The notes beneath the pieces were generated by a model. The model searched no databases and was not told the origin of the DNA. It worked only from the letters and a program-made list of their open reading frames with translations. Source: Curvibacter cyanobacteriorum (lineage in GTDB: Bacteria > Pseudomonadota > Gammaproteobacteria > Burkholderiales > Burkholderiaceae_C). From it: a DNA stretch of 64,000 bases. The first letter of the stretch is position 1. Each line of letters begins with the position of its first letter. The DNA is taken from contig NZ_JAQSIP010000005.1 in NCBI RefSeq assembly GCF_028649475.1, positions 186,001-250,000 on the forward strand, in the 5' to 3' direction. The position numbers and the translations under genes are program-made. Positions 55,911 to 64,000 of the stretch are shown one piece after another.

Positions 55911-57581
55911 ATGAAGCGCCGCGACTGGTTGAGCGCCTCCACCGCCGGCGCCCTGAGCCTGGGCCTGGCCGGCTGCCTGCGCCCGGCCGCGCCACTGGAC
56001 GGCGGCTTTGAAGGCGCCAGCTTCGAGCGCGGCCACCTGCTGCGCGAAAAGCCCCAGCGCTGGCCCGCGCCGGCCGTGTCGCGCCGCGTGAGTGCGCTGG
56101 TGCTCGGGGGCGGCATTGCCGGCCTGGCCGCGGCGCGGGCCTTGCGCCAGGGCGGCGTGGACGACCTGGCCGTGCTGGAGATGGCCGACCAGCCCGGCGG
56201 CAACAGCCGCGGCCGCGAACTCGGTGGCCTGGCCTGCCCGACCGGTGCCCATTACCTGCCCGTGCCCGGCGACGACGCGCGCGAGGTGCAGGACCTGCTC
56301 GAAGAACTGGGCCTGCGCCGACGCGAGGCCGGTCGCTGGGTCTACGACGAGCAGGCGCTGTGCCACAGCCCCCAGGAGCGCCTGTACCAACACGGTGAAT
56401 GGCACGAAGGCCTGCTGCCCAGCCAGGACCTGAGCCCGGCCGCGCTGGCCCAGTACCAACGGTTTGCCAGCCTGGTGGCGCAAGAGCAAAAGCAGCAGCG
56501 CTACACCCTGCCGCTGTCACGGCAAACCCTCAGCCCCGGGCAACTGGCGCTGGACACCCAGACCTTTGCCCACTGGCTGAACCAGCAGGGCCTGAACGAT
56601 GCAGGCCTGCGCTGGTACCTCGACTACTGCTGCCGCGACGACTACGGGGCCGGGGCCGAGCAGGTATCCGCCTGGGCCGGTCTGCACTACTTTGCCAGCC
56701 GCCATGGCTTTCAGGCGCCCGGCAGCGACGCGGCCGCGCAAGCCGCCGAGTCCAGCGTGCTGACCTGGCCCGAGGGCAACGGCTGGCTGGTCGACCGCCT
56801 GGCCGCGCCGCTGCAAGGCAGCCACCGCGGTGGCCCGCTCTACACCGGTCGGCTGGTGCTGCGCATCGAGGACCAACGCCACGCAGTGGCGGTGGATGTC
56901 TGGGACGTGGCGCAACAGCGGGTCGAACGCTGGCTGGCCGCGCACTGCGTGGTGGCCTTGCCGGTGCCGGTGGCGGCGCGCGTGCAAACCGCCGCGCCCG
57001 ACTGGCTGCAGGCCACCACCCTGCGCTGGCAGCACGCGGCGTGGGTGGTCGGCAACCTGCAACTGGCGGCGCCCCTGGCCGACCGCCCTGGTGCCGCCCC
57101 GGCCTGGGACAACGTGGCCTATGGCAGTGCTGGGCTGGGCTATGTGAACGCCGCCCACCAGCGGCTGGACCCCCGCCCCGGCCCCACGGTGCTGACTTTC
57201 TACAGCGCGCTGGGCACCGCTGCGGCAGCCCGCCGTGACCTGCTGACCCAGCCCTGGACGCACTGGCGCGACCTGCTGCTCAAGGACTACCTGGTGCCGC
57301 ACCCGGACCTGTTCGACACCGCCCAGCGCTTTTCGGTCACCCGCCATGGCCACGCCATGGCCGTGCCCGTGCCCGGCACGCTGGCGCACCTGAGCCGCCT
57401 GCCGGGCGGCGGGGCCCACCGCGGCCGTGCCCCCAGCGTCCCGGCCGTGCTGGCCGAGGGCCGACTCAGCTGGGCCCACAGCGACTGGTCTGGCTACTCG
57501 GTGTTCGAGGAAGCCTTCACCCGCGGCCACGACGCAGGCCGCGCCGTGGCCCAGCAACTGCGTGGACGCCTGCCCGCATGA
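55911..57581 (+). CDS. FAD-dependent amine-oxidase-like lipoprotein
   Basis: A 556-residue flavoprotein. An N-terminal signal with an Arg pair and lipobox (MKRRDWLSASTAGALSLGLA-GC) suggests export, perhaps by Tat, and lipid anchoring in the envelope. The FAD Rossmann motif is VLGGGIAGLAAARAL, and the end (about 520-545) carries the second flavin contact. It belongs to the NAD(P)-binding-8 / amine oxidase group. It follows a spermidine synthase and overlaps a GNAT gene, so a polyamine is a likely substrate (inference). Confidence 0.86.
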   Translation: MKRRDWLSASTAGALSLGLAGCLRPAAPLDGGFEGASFERGHLLREKPQRWPAPAVSRRVSALVLGGGIAGLAAARALRQGGVDDLAVLEMADQPGGNSRGRELGGLACPTGAHYLPVPGDDAREVQDLLEELGLRRREAGRWVYDEQALCHSPQERLYQHGEWHEGLLPSQDLSPAALAQYQRFASLVAQEQKQQRYTLPLSRQTLSPGQLALDTQTFAHWLNQQGLNDAGLRWYLDYCCRDDYGAGAEQVSAWAGLHYFASRHGFQAPGSDAAAQAAESSVLTWPEGNGWLVDRLAAPLQGSHRGGPLYTGRLVLRIEDQRHAVAVDVWDVAQQRVERWLAAHCVVALPVPVAARVQTAAPDWLQATTLRWQHAAWVVGNLQLAAPLADRPGAAPAWDNVAYGSAGLGYVNAAHQRLDPRPGPTVLTFYSALGTAAAARRDLLTQPWTHWRDLLLKDYLVPHPDLFDTAQRFSVTRHGHAMAVPVPGTLAHLSRLPGGGAHRGRAPSVPAVLAEGRLSWAHSDWSGYSVFEEAFTRGHDAGRAVAQQLRGRLPA

Positions 57582-58108
57582 GCCCCGCCCAGCCCCCAGC
57601 CCACCCGACCGCCTGGACCGTGCGCCCGCTGCGCGCCACCGACCTGCCGGCGCTGATGCGCGTGCAGGTGGCCGCCTACGGCGAGGGCTTGGTGGAGCCC
57701 GCGGCGGTGCAAGCGCAGCGCCTGCGGGAGGCCCCTGACACGGTGTGGGGCGCGTTCCGGGACAGGCAACTCGGCGCCTACCTGATGGCCTACCGCACCC
57801 GGTCCGACGCGATCGGGGCCCTGCACCAGGGCTTTGCCCCCGACCCGCAGGGCAACACCCTGTACCTGCATGACCTCGCGGTACACCCCGAGGCGGCGGG
57901 GCAAGGCCTGGGCTCGCAACTGGTGGCGCATGCGCTGGCCCACGCACAGGCCCTGGGGCTGCAGCAACTGAACCTGGTCGCGGTGCAAGGTTCCCAGGGG
58001 TTTTGGCAAGCGCACGGCTGGGCCGTGCTGGCCGCGCCGCCCGCCCAGGCCGTGCAAGCATTGGCCAGCTATGGCCCCGGGGCGCAGGTGCTGACGCGGC
58101 CCGCCTGA
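57578..58108 (+). CDS. GNAT-family N-acetyltransferase
   Basis: A 176-residue acetyltransferase. The acetyl-CoA-binding motif is YLHDLAVHPEAAGQGLGSQL (about 94-113), with the family ending VQGSQGFWQAHGW. It overlaps the FAD gene by four bases and is the last gene of the cluster. Acetylation of a polyamine would fit the neighbours, but the substrate cannot be read from the sequence. Confidence 0.88.
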   Translation: MSPAQPPAHPTAWTVRPLRATDLPALMRVQVAAYGEGLVEPAAVQAQRLREAPDTVWGAFRDRQLGAYLMAYRTRSDAIGALHQGFAPDPQGNTLYLHDLAVHPEAAGQGLGSQLVAHALAHAQALGLQQLNLVAVQGSQGFWQAHGWAVLAAPPAQAVQALASYGPGAQVLTRPA

Positions 58109-58191
58109 GCGCAGCCGCACCGGACCGCGATCCCGCTCCGCCGAGGCCGCCGCACGGTGCCCCCCACGCGATGGGTCGCGGCCCGCTGGGC

Positions 58192-60882
58192 TCAGCGCAG
58201 CGGGCTGCCCGAGGCCTGCTTGCGGGCCGCCACCAGCTTGGCCTCGTGTGCGCTGCGCCAGTGCTCAAAGGCTTGGCCCATCAGGGGGCGGGCGAACAGG
58301 TAGCCCTGGCCGATGTCGCACTCCAGGGCCATCAGGGCCGAGGCTGTGGCGTCGTCCTCCACCCCTTCGGCGACGGTGCGCAGGCCCAGCTTGCGGCCCA
58401 GCGCGATGGTCGATTCGGCGACGTGGCGGTCGCGCGGGCTGCGCAGCAGCGCGCTGACAAAACTGCGGTCGATCTTGATGCTGGTGAACGGGAACTGGCT
58501 CACATAGGACAGGCTGGAGAAGCCGGTGCCAAAGTCATCCAGTGCCAGCGACAGGCCGGCAGCGCGCAGGTCTTGCAGGCGCCGCAGCACGATCTCGGGG
58601 TTGGCGGCCAGGGCCGACTCGGTGACCTCCAGCTCCAGCAACTCGGCGGGCACGTTTTTGCGGTGCAGCAGGTCCTTGACGTGGTCGGTGAAGTCCGGGT
58701 CTTGCAGGTTGTTGGCGCTGATGTTGACGGCCACCTTGAGCGGCTGCCCCTGGGCCTGCCACAGCGCCATCTGGTCGAGCGCGGCACTGACCACCCAGCG
58801 GGTCAGCGGGTAAATCAACTCGGTCGATTCGGCCAGCGGAATGAACTCCGACGGCGGCACCCAGCCCAGGCGCGGGTGGTGCCAGCGCAGCAGCGCTTCG
58901 ACGCCTTCGATCTCGCGGCTCTCCAGCCACAGCTTGGGCTGCCAGGCCAGTTGCAACTGGCCGTCGCGGATCGCGGCGGACAGCTCGGAGCGCATCTTCA
59001 GATCATGGCCCGGCGCGTTCTCGAAGCTCTTGCTGTAGCGCACCTGCGACCCCACCACGGTGCGCGCGCGGGTGGCCGCCATGTCGGCACAGCGCAGCAA
59101 CTGACCCGCGTCCAGCGCGTCGCCGGGGTAGTCGGCGCTGCCCAGCTTGAGGTGCAGCTCGACCGAGGTTTCGCCCATCACGATGGGCTCGCGCACCACC
59201 CGCACCATCAGCTCGCAAATGGCTTCGGTGGGCAAGGCGGGACCGGTGTAGCCGGGCAGCGGCGGGGCGGCGGCGAAGTCGGTGCCCCCGGCCCGCGCCA
59301 GCGTCCAGCCATGGGCACTGAGCTGGCGCTCCAGGCGGCGGGCACTGATTTCCAGCACCATGTCGGCGGCGCGGTGGCCGAAGGCCTCGTTGACCTCCTT
59401 GAAACGCGCCAGGTTGACGAACACCAACTCAAACGCCTGACCTGGCGCCTGTTCGATGCGCTCATCGAGGCGGCGCAACAGGCTGTGCCGGTTGGGCAGA
59501 CCGGTCAGCGGGTCGTGGTTGGCGAGGTACTCCTGCTGGCGGCTGTGGCGGCGCTCTTCGCTGAGGTCGCGCAGCAGGCACAGCACCTGCGGTTCGCCCT
59601 CGAGCGTGAAGGTGGACAGGCGCACATCGCAGTCAAAGTGCTGCTGGGTCAGCGGGGCGTCAAAGCTGTATTCAAAGCGCAGGTGCTCGCCCGCCAGGGC
59701 ACGTTCGATGCGGGTCTGGGGCAGGGTGCTGGGGCGGCCGGTGGCCGGGTCCACCGGGTGCGGAAAAAACTCGGCCATCGAGCGGCCCACCACCTCGTCG
59801 GCCTCGTGCAAACCCGTCAGGCGCAGCGCCGCCGCGTTGAGGTTGAGGATGCGCCCGCTCGGGCTGTGCACGATGACCCCATCGGCCACGTCCTCGAACA
59901 GGCGCCGGTACACCGACTCGCTGGTGGCCAAAGCGCGCAGCATGCGGGTCAGCGCTCGCACCCCCAGGCCCAGGGCGGTCAGCGACAGCAACAACAGCAC
60001 CCCCTTGGTCACGCTGCGCTGCAGCCACGGGTCCAGCACCTCGGCATCGGACTGCATGCTGGCCACCAGCAGCGGGTAGCGGTCCGAGCGGCGGAAGGTG
60101 CCCGACAGGCCCTGGCCCTGGGCGTCCTGGGCCTCGAACGCACCGGTGGGTGCGCTGCTGGCCAGCTGGGCCAACTGGGCCGACTCGCCCGACATGCGCC
60201 CCACCAGGCGCTCGCGCCCCAGGGTGTGCATGAGCACCAGGCCCGAGGGCAGGTAGGCGGCCTGGTCCAGCGGTGCCTGGGCCGAGGTGTTGAGGCTGGG
60301 CGGGCGCAGCGATTGCAGGGGAATCAGCGCCCCCAGCAGCCACTCGCCCGGCGACGCGCCGCCGGACAAACGCAACAAGGCGGGCAGCACATAAGTCTGC
60401 CCGCCGTCGAGGCTGATCGGGGGGTGGAGCGCCAATTGCCCCGCCACCTCGGGCGGCTTGAGCCGGCTCAATTCGGAACGCACCTCGGACAAGCGCTGGC
60501 GGTGGTCCACGGCGACCAGTTGCTCGCCACGCCGCACAAACAGCACCTGGCTGCTGGTGTCGTAGCGCATGGCGGTGGTCAGCAGGGATTCCCAGGCGGC
60601 CGGGCCGGCGTGGCTGTGGCTGTCTGCGCTCAGCAGGGCCTCGGCCAGACCTGCGAGGCTGTAGGACGCCTGCTCCAGCACCGAATCCGTGAGCTGGCGC
60701 AGGTTCTCGGTGATCTGGTAGCTGGTGTCCTGGGCGATGCGCCGGGTGTTGTGGCGGTCCTGGGCGATCGACAGCGCGGTCAAACCGACAAAGCACAGGG
60801 CCATCATGGCAGCCGCCCACACCAGCAGGCGGCCAAAACGGCGGCCCAACAGGTAGCTTTCAGAGGCAGAGAGAATTTGCAT
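58192..60882 (-). CDS. Membrane GGDEF/EAL protein with PAS sensor
   Basis: An 896-residue cyclic di-GMP protein. A first membrane helix (about 14-35), a periplasmic sensor domain (about 36-285) and a second helix (about 290-310) precede PAS (about 325-450), GGDEF (about 455-600) and EAL (about 620-875). The GGDEF signature is degenerate (ARAGGTDFA), so it probably does not make c-di-GMP. The EAL domain keeps EGVEALLRW, DDFGTGFSSL and AEGVED, so it likely cleaves it. The start at 60882 has AGGA at seven bases; upstream in-frame starts do not. Confidence 0.92.
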   Translation of the reverse strand: MQILSASESYLLGRRFGRLLVWAAAMMALCFVGLTALSIAQDRHNTRRIAQDTSYQITENLRQLTDSVLEQASYSLAGLAEALLSADSHSHAGPAAWESLLTTAMRYDTSSQVLFVRRGEQLVAVDHRQRLSEVRSELSRLKPPEVAGQLALHPPISLDGGQTYVLPALLRLSGGASPGEWLLGALIPLQSLRPPSLNTSAQAPLDQAAYLPSGLVLMHTLGRERLVGRMSGESAQLAQLASSAPTGAFEAQDAQGQGLSGTFRRSDRYPLLVASMQSDAEVLDPWLQRSVTKGVLLLLSLTALGLGVRALTRMLRALATSESVYRRLFEDVADGVIVHSPSGRILNLNAAALRLTGLHEADEVVGRSMAEFFPHPVDPATGRPSTLPQTRIERALAGEHLRFEYSFDAPLTQQHFDCDVRLSTFTLEGEPQVLCLLRDLSEERRHSRQQEYLANHDPLTGLPNRHSLLRRLDERIEQAPGQAFELVFVNLARFKEVNEAFGHRAADMVLEISARRLERQLSAHGWTLARAGGTDFAAAPPLPGYTGPALPTEAICELMVRVVREPIVMGETSVELHLKLGSADYPGDALDAGQLLRCADMAATRARTVVGSQVRYSKSFENAPGHDLKMRSELSAAIRDGQLQLAWQPKLWLESREIEGVEALLRWHHPRLGWVPPSEFIPLAESTELIYPLTRWVVSAALDQMALWQAQGQPLKVAVNISANNLQDPDFTDHVKDLLHRKNVPAELLELEVTESALAANPEIVLRRLQDLRAAGLSLALDDFGTGFSSLSYVSQFPFTSIKIDRSFVSALLRSPRDRHVAESTIALGRKLGLRTVAEGVEDDATASALMALECDIGQGYLFARPLMGQAFEHWRSAHEAKLVAARKQASGSPLR

Positions 60883-61203
60883 GACGGCGTCCTGACCGGC
60901 ATCGGCAGAAGCGCTACCGGGTGTAACCATCGTAACCAACAATTTCAACCTGTCACGCTCCAGACCGGGCAAGCGCGGGAAATCCCTGTCATGAAGGGGT
61001 CACAGCCGGGCGCCAAAGTGCTGGTTTTTCGTTCACGCCTTGAGTGCCTGTTTGATGTCCCGCGCGACCCCCTCGACTTCCGCCGCCGTCCTGGCGCGCA
61101 CCGCCCAGGCCTGGTGCCTGCCTTTGGTGGCTCCCTGGGCCCGCCCCACCCCCAGCGGCCAACGGCCCCACCCCGGCGTCCGTCCCCAAACCGCCTGAGC
61201 CCG

Positions 61204-61222
61204 GCGTGGGGCTGTCCCACGC
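61204..61222. other. Stem-loop and promoter patch before the GST gene
   Basis: GCGTGGG, five-base loop, CCCACGC. Just after it, a dyad GGGCGC/GCGCCC (61245-61263) encloses a -10-like TATCAT (61251-61256) four bases from the GST start. The other parts of the 384-base gap (60883-61266) hold nothing I can recognise. Confidence 0.4.
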
Positions 61223-61266
61223 GGTGCCCCCTTAGGGTGGGCACGGGCGCTATCATCGCGCCCGCC

Positions 61267-61947
61267 ATGACTTGCCCTGCTGCCGCTGCCGACACCCTGC
61301 CTGTGCTGTATTCGTTTCGGCGCTGCCCCTATGCCATGCGGGCCCGCCTGGCGCTGCGGGCCTGCGGCCTGCCGGTGCGTTTGCGCGAGGTGGTGCTGCG
61401 CCAAAAGCCGGCGGCGTTGCTGGCGCTGAACCCTGCCGGCACCGTGCCGGTGCTGCACGGGCCCCAGGGGCTGTTGCTGCTGCACAGCCTGGAGATCATG
61501 CGCTGGGCCTTTGCCAAGCAGGCCCCCGCCGGCTGGTGGCAGCCCCGCAGCCCCGCCGAGGTCGCCCTTGAAGCCCAATGGCTGCACGCCAACGATGGCG
61601 ACTTCAAACGGGCCCTGGACGGTTACAAATACCCCGAACGCCACCCCAGCCAAAGCGCTCAGGACTGGCGTGAGCAGGCGGTGGCGGGCCAGCTACGCCC
61701 CCTGGAAGCCCAGCTGCAAAGCCATGGGCAGGCGCATGTCTGGGGCGCCGAGCCCGGTCTGCTGGACCTGGCGCTGTGGCCTTTTGTGCGCCAGTTTGCC
61801 CAGGTCGATGCGGCCTGGTGGGACCGCGCCAGTGGGCTGGACGCCGTGCGGGCCTGGCTGCGTCGCGGCCTGAGCGGGCCACTGTTTGAGTCGGTGATGG
61901 ACAAGTACCCGGCCTGGCAACCCGGCGATGCCGACGTCTTGTTCTGA
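61267..61947 (+). CDS. Glutathione S-transferase family protein
   Basis: A 226-residue protein with a thioredoxin-like N-terminal domain (LYSFRRCPYAMRARLAL; the CPYA motif resembles glutaredoxin-like/omega GSTs with a catalytic Cys) and a helical C-terminal domain (about 90-220). The substrate loop NPAGTVPVLHG and the Ser in LLLHSLEIM fit GSH binding. Function as thiol transferase or dehalogenase is open. It stands alone between genes on the other strand. Confidence 0.85.
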   Translation: MTCPAAAADTLPVLYSFRRCPYAMRARLALRACGLPVRLREVVLRQKPAALLALNPAGTVPVLHGPQGLLLLHSLEIMRWAFAKQAPAGWWQPRSPAEVALEAQWLHANDGDFKRALDGYKYPERHPSQSAQDWREQAVAGQLRPLEAQLQSHGQAHVWGAEPGLLDLALWPFVRQFAQVDAAWWDRASGLDAVRAWLRRGLSGPLFESVMDKYPAWQPGDADVLF

Positions 61948-62016
61948 GCGCTGACGCGCCCCGCGCGCCCCTCAACGCCCCAGTTCAAAGCGCGGGCTCC
62001 GGCCAGGCGCCGTGGC

Positions 62017-62811
62017 TCAAAGATCGCCGTATTGCGTGGTACTGAGCGACTGCGGACGCGAATCGTCGGCATCTTCGGGCATTTCGGTGTCTTCAAAGCC
62101 CGTCAAACGGCCCGCCAGGCGGGGCCCACTCTGCACACTTTGCGCCAATGCAGGCGCCTGGGCCCCCATCTCGGCCAAGGCGCGGTGGAAGGCCGCCACC
62201 TCCTCGGCCTGGATCGGCTCAAAGCGCGGCGCGGCGGCGTGGCCCTGGGCCGCGGGGGCCCGCGGTGCGGCCGGCACGGCCGAAGGAAAGGACGGCGCCG
62301 CGGGCTCGGTCGCCGAACCCACCGCCGACAGGGCGCCCGCACCGCGTGGCGGCAACACCCCCGTCGAGACCTGGTTGTTGGCACGCCAATACACCGACGT
62401 GACCAGGATCTGGTGCCGGGCCTTGGCCGTCTGGGCCAGCAGCACCTCGATCTCGCTGAGCCGCACGCTGTCGGCGGCCACTTCGGGGGCCACGTCCATC
62501 ATCACCATGAACTGGCGCCCATGCGAGTCCAGCGACAGCACCTTGAACTTGTAACGCGAGGACAGCACGCCCACACGGACCATGGTGTCGCGCACCACGG
62601 TGTAGAGCAGCTCGCGCTGCTGCAGGCGCTCGGCCTTGTGGTCGGCCTTGTGTTTGACGGTGCTCGGGGCCGGGGCCGGGCCCACATCGACCCAGGCTTT
62701 CTGACTGCGCTTGCCCGCACCCGGGCGGCTTTTGTCCGTGCTCGGCGCCGCCGACACCGCGGCAGGGCGACGCGGGGTCTTGCGGCCAAACAACCAGGCG
62801 AACAGGGACAT
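62017..62811 (-). CDS. Hypothetical protein
   Basis: A 264-residue protein without a family I recognise. It begins with a hydrophobic MSLFAWLFGRK, then a basic, Pro-rich linker (about 12-65), a folded-looking core (about 68-150: LLYTVVRDTMVRVGVLSSRY, KVLSLDSHGRQFMVMMDV), an Ala/Pro-rich linker and an acidic C-terminus (DTEMPEDADDSRPQSLS). An AGGA precedes ATG 62811. It follows the cyclic-nucleotide-binding gene by 68 bases on the same strand; both flank mnmE in this order. Confidence 0.75.
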   Translation of the reverse strand: MSLFAWLFGRKTPRRPAAVSAAPSTDKSRPGAGKRSQKAWVDVGPAPAPSTVKHKADHKAERLQQRELLYTVVRDTMVRVGVLSSRYKFKVLSLDSHGRQFMVMMDVAPEVAADSVRLSEIEVLLAQTAKARHQILVTSVYWRANNQVSTGVLPPRGAGALSAVGSATEPAAPSFPSAVPAAPRAPAAQGHAAAPRFEPIQAEEVAAFHRALAEMGAQAPALAQSVQSGPRLAGRLTGFEDTEMPEDADDSRPQSLSTTQYGDL

Positions 62812-62879
62812 CTTTGTTGATCCTTTTTTGAACTGACACACCGGGCCGACCGGCCCTCCCTCGCGGCCCAAGCCGCCCC

Positions 62880-63371
62880 TCAGGTGCTGGCCACGCGGCG
62901 CCGACGCTGACTGAAACGGCGCGCCATCAGCGCACCCAAACCCAGGCTGAGGCTCAGTGCAATCGCCGGTTGGCGGTTGCCCAACTCGGTGAAGCGCAGG
63001 GCCGTCAGCACCCACAAACGACTGTCGGCCCCCGCCTGCACCGTGGCCGAACGCGGCAGGTGGGAGAAAAACGCCCCCTCGCCCACCACCGACCCCGCGC
63101 CCACCAAGGCCAGGCGAATGCGGCCTTGGTCGTCCTCGAGGTGCACGCTCAGGGAGCCCGCCTCGACAAAGTACAGCGATCGGTCCTGCGCACCCCGTGC
63201 GAACAGCAGCTGCCCGCTGCCGAGGCTTTGGGGCACCAGGTAACTGTGCAAGACCTCCCACTGGGCAGGACTCAAGGCCAAGTCCAGGCGTTCGTCCTGG
63301 GGGGCATGCGCCACCGCTTGCACCAGACCCTGGATACCCGCCGGAGAAGGAGAAAAATGCGCCGTCTGCAT
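62880..63371 (-). CDS. Cyclic-nucleotide-binding-domain protein without DNA-binding domain
   Basis: A 163-residue protein consisting of one Crp-type cNMP-binding domain (about 30-140) with LYFVEAGSLSVHLEDDQGR and GAGSVVGEGAFF, the latter being the phosphate-binding cassette. The usual C-terminal helix-turn-helix is absent; instead a short helix and a basic tail (ARRFSQRRRRVAST) end the protein. It may bind a nucleotide and act by protein contact. Start 63371 (MQTAHFSPS) is preferred over 63440. Confidence 0.85.
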   Translation of the reverse strand: MQTAHFSPSPAGIQGLVQAVAHAPQDERLDLALSPAQWEVLHSYLVPQSLGSGQLLFARGAQDRSLYFVEAGSLSVHLEDDQGRIRLALVGAGSVVGEGAFFSHLPRSATVQAGADSRLWVLTALRFTELGNRQPAIALSLSLGLGALMARRFSQRRRRVAST

Positions 63372-63451
63372 GGCACCCGAACTTAACCTCGTTACATATC
63401 GCGCACAAGCCAAGCCAGGCCAAAACCCGGGCTTGGACACATTTGTTTCAA

Positions 63452-64000
63452 CTATTTGCCGATGCAGAACTTCGAGAAGATGACCCCAAGCAGGTCATCC
63501 GAGCTGAATTCTCCGGTGATTTCATTGAGGGCCTGCTGCGCCAGGCGCAGCTCTTCGGCCAGCAGGTCGAGCGACTGGGCCTGGGCGGCCAGGCAGCGGG
63601 CCGCCATGTCGAGGTGACCCGCCACCTGTTGCAGGGCTTGCACATGGCGCTCGCGCGCGATGTAAAGGCCTTCCGGGGCCGACTGCCAGCCTGCCAGTTG
63701 CAACAGTTGTTGCCGCACCGCATCCAGGCCCTGGCCGGTGCGGGCCGACAGGTGCACGCCCTGGTAGGCCGCTGCGTGGTCGGGGCTGACCTGGTCGAGC
63801 TTGTTCCAGACCTGCAGCACCGGCACCCGGGCTGCCAGGGTTTGGTTCAGGGTGGCCTCGATGGCTTGGTCGGCGGCCTGGTAGTCGGGCTGGGCGGCGC
63901 GTGTGAGGTCGTGCAGGAACAGCACCGCGTCGGCGCCAGCGATCTCGCTCCAGGCGCGCTCGATGCCGATGCGCTCCACCTCGTCCTGGCTGTCGCGCAG
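63452..64000 (-). CDS. mnmE: tRNA modification GTPase MnmE (C-terminal part)
   Basis: The 3' part of mnmE; the 5' part lies beyond the right edge and the frame is open to base 64000. MnmE with MnmG installs carboxymethylaminomethyl on U34 of tRNAs. Visible are the end of the G-domain ([23 protein letters not shown] as the NKxD motif, and HLSARTG) and the C-terminal helical domain ending in FCIGK, with the conserved Cys of the CxGK motif. Typical of MnmE from all Proteobacteria. Confidence 0.94.
   Translation of the reverse strand: MRDSQDEVERIGIERAWSEIAGADAVLFLHDLTRAAQPDYQAADQAIEATLNQTLAARVPVLQVWNKLDQVSPDHAAAYQGVHLSARTGQGLDAVRQQLLQLAGWQSAPEGLYIARERHVQALQQVAGHLDMAARCLAAQAQSLDLLAEELRLAQQALNEITGEFSSDDLLGVIFSKFCIGK

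Noticed and set aside
58180-58203. CCCGCTG/CAGCGGG dyad at the end of the GGDEF/EAL gene as a bidirectional terminator
   Set aside because: It lies across the stop codon and lacks T-runs on both strands, so support is too weak.
58003-61947. A 1314-codon plus-strand open frame
   Set aside because: Only its last 226 codons (the GST gene) are real. The rest is the low-complexity reverse reading of the GGDEF/EAL gene, whose domains are clear on the other strand.

Overview
The window is chromosomal DNA from a high-GC betaproteobacterium of the order Burkholderiales, most likely family Comamonadaceae. Four things point there: uniformly high third-position GC, the divergent amgK / lptD-surA-ksgA block, a metX-metW pair, and protein sequences of Comamonadaceae type. 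The genus cannot be fixed from the sequence. I see no rRNA, tRNA, CRISPR array, insertion sequence, prophage or plasmid function. One locus, the RNase/barstar pair near 47-48 kb, has lower GC and may be acquired.

Layout. 1-4336: a tightly overlapping signalling operon (receiver-PAS regulator, small protein, HDOD protein, histidine kinase, receiver-HD-GYP protein). 4488-6473: a KefB-type antiporter, divergent from kdsD-kdsC-lptC-SDR (LPS Kdo synthesis and LPS export). 9817-10308: a glycine-rich RRM protein. 10586-14247: an ECF sigma factor and a zinc anti-sigma factor, divergent from a four-gene bufferin-type RiPP operon (DUF2282 precursor, MNIO/DUF692 enzyme, DUF2063 partner, DoxX protein). 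14349-18365: amtB with a sigma-54 promoter, a TMEM165/Gdt1 manganese exporter behind a yybP-ykoY riboswitch, and metX-metW behind a SAM-II riboswitch and attenuator. 18464-23282: a FadR-type regulator and the four-gene L-threonate/tetronate pathway (ltnD, otnK, otnC, otnI). 23555-29651: two chemoreceptors, an M20 peptidase and a monoglyceride-lipase-like hydrolase. 29733-37318: an MFS transporter with a LysR regulator, a ThDP enzyme, and an AraC regulator divergent from a cytochrome P450. 37502-44611: rsmE, amgK, and lptD-surA-ksgA for the outer membrane and rRNA. 44884-46656: a chemoreceptor with a CheR/CheB tether. 47070-47979: a secreted barnase-like RNase and its barstar. 48136-50448: maeB. 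50919-58108: a flagellar-rod-like mini-protein, then SPFH, DUF4178, DUF350, membrane spermidine synthase, FAD amine-oxidase-like and GNAT genes. 58192-64000: a GGDEF/EAL protein, a GST, two poorly known genes and the 3' part of mnmE, whose 5' part lies outside the window.

How the parts work together. The most interesting system is the bufferin locus. A signal-peptide-bearing precursor with four cysteines is followed by the MNIO enzyme that would modify it, the enzyme's partner and a DoxX membrane protein, facing an ECF sigma/anti-sigma pair that probably induces it under metal stress. Less than 2 kb away, two unrelated riboswitches follow each other within 1 kb: a manganese sensor whose expression platform can pair with the Shine-Dalgarno of the exporter gene, and an S-adenosylmethionine sensor in front of a textbook terminator. 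The threonate operon, the RNase/immunity pair, and the polyamine-linked SPFH/DUF4178 cluster are the other accessory systems.
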